Below are positions 59,684 through 61,989 of a stretch of 61,989 bases of DNA, one piece after another. The stretch spans positions 1-61,989 of the forward strand of contig SVGP01000019.1 of assembly GCA_015056255.1 (NCBI GenBank). Direction: 5' to 3'. Every line of letters begins with the position of its first letter. Positions within the stretch are counted from its first letter, which is position 1. The stretch is from Clostridiales bacterium. GTDB taxonomy: Bacteria > Bacillota > Clostridia > Christensenellales > Aristaeellaceae. The notes beneath the pieces are model-generated. The model ran no database searches and was not told the origin of the DNA. It saw only the letters and a list, made by a program, of their open reading frames with translations. The position numbers and the translations under genes are program-made.

Positions 59684-60913
59684 ATGTTAGCGGGATTCGG
59701 CAAAAACAATTTAACGCCTGATCTTGGAATTGAACTGACCGGCTACGGCTACTACCTTGAAAGAAAAGCGCTGTCGGTGAGAGACGAGCTTTTTGTGCGC
59801 GCCGTCGCCATTGAAGAGAATGAGACGCGCCTGATGCTGGTCTGTCACGACGTTCTTGGCATCAATAAGGATATCGTAAACGACGTGGTCAGCGCGCTTA
59901 CTCCCCTCGGCTACGGACGCGAAAACATCATCTTCGTGTCCGTTCACACCCACACCGGCCCGAGCCTCATCTATCACGAGGGCTGCGGTGAGGTAGACAA
60001 TGATTATGTCGCCGGCTTTTCCGAAAAGGTCGTCTGCGCATGCAAATCAGCAATCAACGATCTTAAAGAAGTAACGGGCATAAAGTCCTCCGCCGAAAAG
60101 CTTTTAGCTCCTGTCGCATACAACAGAACGCTTCAAAACGGCCCGGTCGACCCCTTCGTACGCGGAGTAATGATCGAGCGCGAAAACGCAATGCCCATCG
60201 CGCTTGTGTCCTACGCCTGCCACGGTGTAAGCCTCGGACGCGCAACCTGTATCTCCGCCGATTTTTCAAGCGAAATCCATAAAGCGCTTGAAAAGAAGGG
60301 CGCGCTTTCCATCTACTTAAACGGCGTTTGCGGGGACATCGATCCCATCGAACCCAGAGAAGGACAAACCCATGAAGAAAACCTTCTCTATATCGCACAA
60401 ACCATTACGGAAGCTTATCTTCGAAACCTCGTTCCCTGCGACTTACACATAAGCGCGGGAAGGCTTTCGGAAACTTTGTCCCTTCTCCCGCTTACAAAGG
60501 ACGACGTTGTAAAAACAGCCGCGCATGCGGCTTCCAAGTACGAATCCGAAGAAGAGCCCGCCTGTCAGGTCGCACGTATCTGGGAAAGGGAAATGCTTGA
60601 AAAGGATGAAATTCCCTCCAGAGAGGACATCACCTGCGGCTACGGAAAAATCGGAGATATGGGCATTGTCGCTTTGCCCTTTGAAGCGTTTACAAAAACA
60701 GGCCTTTTGATCAGAGAGGCTATCGGAAGCGAAAAGGTCATGGTGCTTGGCTGCGCCGAGCAGCTTTTAGGCTATCTTCCCGTAAAAGAAGACATCGAGC
60801 AGGAAGCCTACGCAGCCCTTGAAAGCGCATTTCTCTATAAACGCGTTCCCCCCGCGCCCGGTGAAGCCGAGCGTCTGGGCGAAACCATCGGCCATCTTTT
60901 AATAAAATCGTAA
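59684..60913 (+). CDS. neutral/alkaline ceramidase-like hydrolase, cytosolic
   Basis: 409-aa protein of the neutral/alkaline non-lysosomal ceramidase family by its N-terminal half: AGFGKNNLTPDLGIELTGYG, VCHDVLGI, SVHTHTGPS (zinc-site-like HTHTGP), VSYACHGVSLG and NGVCGDIDP. Unlike ceramidases it has no signal peptide and lacks the C-terminal immunoglobulin-like domain, and it lies in a sugar operon. The zinc amidase chemistry may therefore be turned to an N-acyl amino sugar or a glycan-linked amide; that is inference. GGAGGAA precedes ATG 59684. A terminator follows at 60938-60970. Confidence 0.82.
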   Translation: MLAGFGKNNLTPDLGIELTGYGYYLERKALSVRDELFVRAVAIEENETRLMLVCHDVLGINKDIVNDVVSALTPLGYGRENIIFVSVHTHTGPSLIYHEGCGEVDNDYVAGFSEKVVCACKSAINDLKEVTGIKSSAEKLLAPVAYNRTLQNGPVDPFVRGVMIERENAMPIALVSYACHGVSLGRATCISADFSSEIHKALEKKGALSIYLNGVCGDIDPIEPREGQTHEENLLYIAQTITEAYLRNLVPCDLHISAGRLSETLSLLPLTKDDVVKTAAHAASKYESEEEPACQVARIWEREMLEKDEIPSREDITCGYGKIGDMGIVALPFEAFTKTGLLIREAIGSEKVMVLGCAEQLLGYLPVKEDIEQEAYAALESAFLYKRVPPAPGEAERLGETIGHLLIKS

Positions 60914-60937
60914 TATCTTGACTGCAGTCCAAATATT

Positions 60938-60970
60938 TGTCCCGAAACAATCAGTTTCGGGACATTTTTA
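60938..60970 (+). terminator. terminator of the kinase-SIS-ceramidase-like operon
   Basis: Perfect stem TGTCCCGAAAC (60938-60948) / GTTTCGGGACA (60954-60964), five-base loop, then TTTTTATCC. Confidence 0.92.
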
Positions 60971-61066
60971 TCCGTCTTTCGCACAGTATTCTTTCGATTT
61001 TACTAATTTTTGAACAACTTACAGCGCAATTTTGTGCATTTCCTCTTTATGTCAAGATTGTGGATG

Positions 61067-61095
61067 TTGACATTCTTTGTATACTGTTATATAAT
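61067..61095 (+). promoter_or_regulatory. consensus promoter of the solute-binding protein gene
   Basis: TTGACA (61067-61072), 17-bp spacer, TATAAT (61090-61095): both hexamers are consensus. The next gene has codon bias and position typical of a very highly expressed binding protein. The leader to the ATG is about 75 nt. Confidence 0.85.
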
Positions 61096-61129
61096 TAACA
61101 TGTTGTTTTCGATCCTCTTCGTATCCTTT

Positions 61130-61148
61130 CGGCCTGATTATCAGGCCG
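61130..61148 (+). other. hairpin in the 5' leader of the solute-binding protein mRNA
   Basis: CGGCCTGA-TTA-TCAGGCCG forms a compact eight-bp stem 27 nt before the start codon. It is not followed by a U-tract, so it is more likely a 5'-end stabiliser than a terminator. It is close to the AAAGGA ribosome-binding site but does not cover it. Confidence 0.6.
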
Positions 61149-61174
61149 ACAAAATAAAAGAAAGGAATGATCCC

Positions 61175-61989
61175 ATGAAAAAGCTACTCGCATTGGTTAT
61201 CGCTATGGCAATGCTCATGTCCGCGGCTGCTTTCGCCGAGGTCGTAGAACTGCCCCGTAACGAAACCCTGTACTTCGCTGGTCAGCAGTGGGGTACCGTA
61301 AACTCCTGGAACATCATCGGCACCAACCAGAACAACGCCATGGCAATTGCCGGCGGCCCCTCTGGATATCGTACTCTGATGTTCGAAACTCTGTACATGT
61401 ACAACTTCATGGACGGCTCCATGACCGGCCTTCTCGCCGATGGCGACTATGTCTGGAATGAGGGCATGACCGAGCTCACCGTTAAGATCAAGGCTGCTGC
61501 CAAGTGGTCTGACGGCACTCCCGTAACCGCAAACGACGTCAAGCGCACCTTTGACATCGGCGTTGAAATCGGCAACGGCACCGGCACTGGCTACAAGGCC
61601 TACATCGCCGAGATCGTAGCTGCCGACGAGAAAACCGTTGTTCTTAAGGCTGCCGTTAACGAAGCCGGCGTTCCCGTCAACCCCCTGAAGGTTGTTGACT
61701 TCATCTCCGGCGCTCCCATCGCTCAGGCCGCCTGGATTGACAAGGTAGTTGCCCGCAACAACGGCGACGCCATCGCCATCCTGAACGACGCCGGTGAAGA
61801 CGTTGTTTGGTCTGGCCCCTACACCAAGTTCTATGCCGACGATCAGAAGGTCGTTCTGATCCGTGACGACAACTACTGGGGACAGGATGCTTCCATGTGG
61901 GGCAAACTGCCTGTTCCCAAGTACATCGCCCATGCAATGTACGCTGACAACGCTGCCGGCGAAGTTGCTCTGAAGGCCGGCGAAGTTGA
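61175..61989 (+). CDS. ABC transporter solute-binding protein, family 5 (3' truncated by window)
   Basis: The first 271 residues of an extracytoplasmic peptide/oligosaccharide-binding protein. A signal peptide (KKLLALVIAMAMLMSAAAFA) with an AFA cleavage site comes first. There is no lipobox Cys, unusual for a Gram-positive binding protein, which is normally a lipoprotein. The SBP_bac_5 motif KWSDGTPVTANDVKRTF (about residues 109-125) is clear, and WSGPYTKFYADDQKVVLIRDDNYWG follows the family pattern. Codon use is strongly biased to C-ending codons, as in highly expressed genes. The start is ATG 61175 after AAAGGA. The frame is open to the last base. A permease operon should follow downstream. 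Confidence 0.9.
   Translation, partial: MKKLLALVIAMAMLMSAAAFAEVVELPRNETLYFAGQQWGTVNSWNIIGTNQNNAMAIAGGPSGYRTLMFETLYMYNFMDGSMTGLLADGDYVWNEGMTELTVKIKAAAKWSDGTPVTANDVKRTFDIGVEIGNGTGTGYKAYIAEIVAADEKTVVLKAAVNEAGVPVNPLKVVDFISGAPIAQAAWIDKVVARNNGDAIAILNDAGEDVVWSGPYTKFYADDQKVVLIRDDNYWGQDASMWGKLPVPKYIAHAMYADNAAGEVALKAGEV

Noticed and set aside
61031..61048. GCGCAA...TTGTGC-like imperfect inverted repeat upstream of the solute-binding gene promoter
   Set aside because: Short and imperfect; could be an operator but is not above chance in AT-rich DNA.
61184..61933. 249-codon minus-strand frame at the window end
   Set aside because: Antisense to the solute-binding protein, whose signal peptide, promoter and family motif are clear.
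1..61989. CRISPR arrays, tRNA, rRNA and tmRNA genes, recognisable metabolite riboswitches
   Set aside because: Scanning both strands by eye found no spaced direct repeats, no T-loop/acceptor pairs and no conserved riboswitch cores; a covariance-model search would be needed to exclude them fully.

Overview
The window looks like chromosomal DNA from an anaerobic, probably spore-forming Clostridia-type Firmicute, most likely an uncultured gut lineage. GC is about one half by eye. The evidence is: the Bacillus/Clostridium gene order rpmA-prp-rplU next to maf-mreB-mreC-mreD-(mrdA)-minD-(rodA)-spoIVFA-spoIVFB; an L27 precursor with the Prp-cleaved N-terminal tail; a perfect CtsR-type operator on clpB; SpoIID- and SpoIVFA/B-like proteins; and the end of a pyruvate phosphate dikinase. 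I saw no tRNA, rRNA, CRISPR array, integrase or insertion sequence.

Layout. 1-2.2 kb: the end of ppdK, a membrane-anchored polysaccharide deacetylase and an isoprenylcysteine-methyltransferase-like protein. 2.2-14.8 kb (minus strand): one tight ten-gene operon, read deoR - class II aldolase - SDR - PHP protein - sorbose-1-phosphate-reductase-like dehydrogenase - E2 - E3 - fused E1 - lplA - Gfo/Idh. It couples sugar/polyol-phosphate chemistry to its own 2-oxoacid dehydrogenase complex and lipoate ligase, and is the best candidate for an undescribed pathway. 14.8-19 kb: a GH106-like glycosidase with a membrane protein, and an orphan CbiC-like protein without its catalytic His. 19.2-29.6 kb: housekeeping and small genes (clpB, a D,D-carboxypeptidase, a KDG-kinase-like sugar kinase, a Nudix gene with an apparent frameshift, spoIID-like, radA, a membrane phosphoesterase). 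29.6-36.4 kb: an accessory stretch with a disrupted ABC exporter, a GHKL kinase/LytTR regulator pair, an APH-like kinase, a lower-GC HExxH lipoprotein and a YcxB-like protein. 36.4-47 kb (minus strand): a nine-gene run, ogg - DUF554 - MFS - queG-like - CrtO-like - hydroxyacid dehydrogenase - sugar isomerase - GH78-like - inverted GH3, mixing DNA repair and Fe-S chemistry with glycan breakdown. 47-48.2 kb: the rplU-prp-rpmA operon. 48.3-57.9 kb (plus strand): the cell-shape/division operon with an MreB lacking canonical ATPase residues and no minC or minE, then spoIVFA/B. 58-62 kb: a sugar kinase, a SIS protein, a ceramidase-like hydrolase, and the start of a strongly promoted solute-binding protein gene that runs off the end.

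A recurring feature is an intrinsic-terminator hairpin directly upstream of a start codon (0-30 nt, six cases). In two cases the Shine-Dalgarno sequence lies inside the 3' arm of the hairpin and the U-tract touches the start codon. Two copies of a palindromic intergenic repeat (24.2 and 29.7 kb) were also found. All functional assignments come from reading translated sequence by eye; no database search was run.
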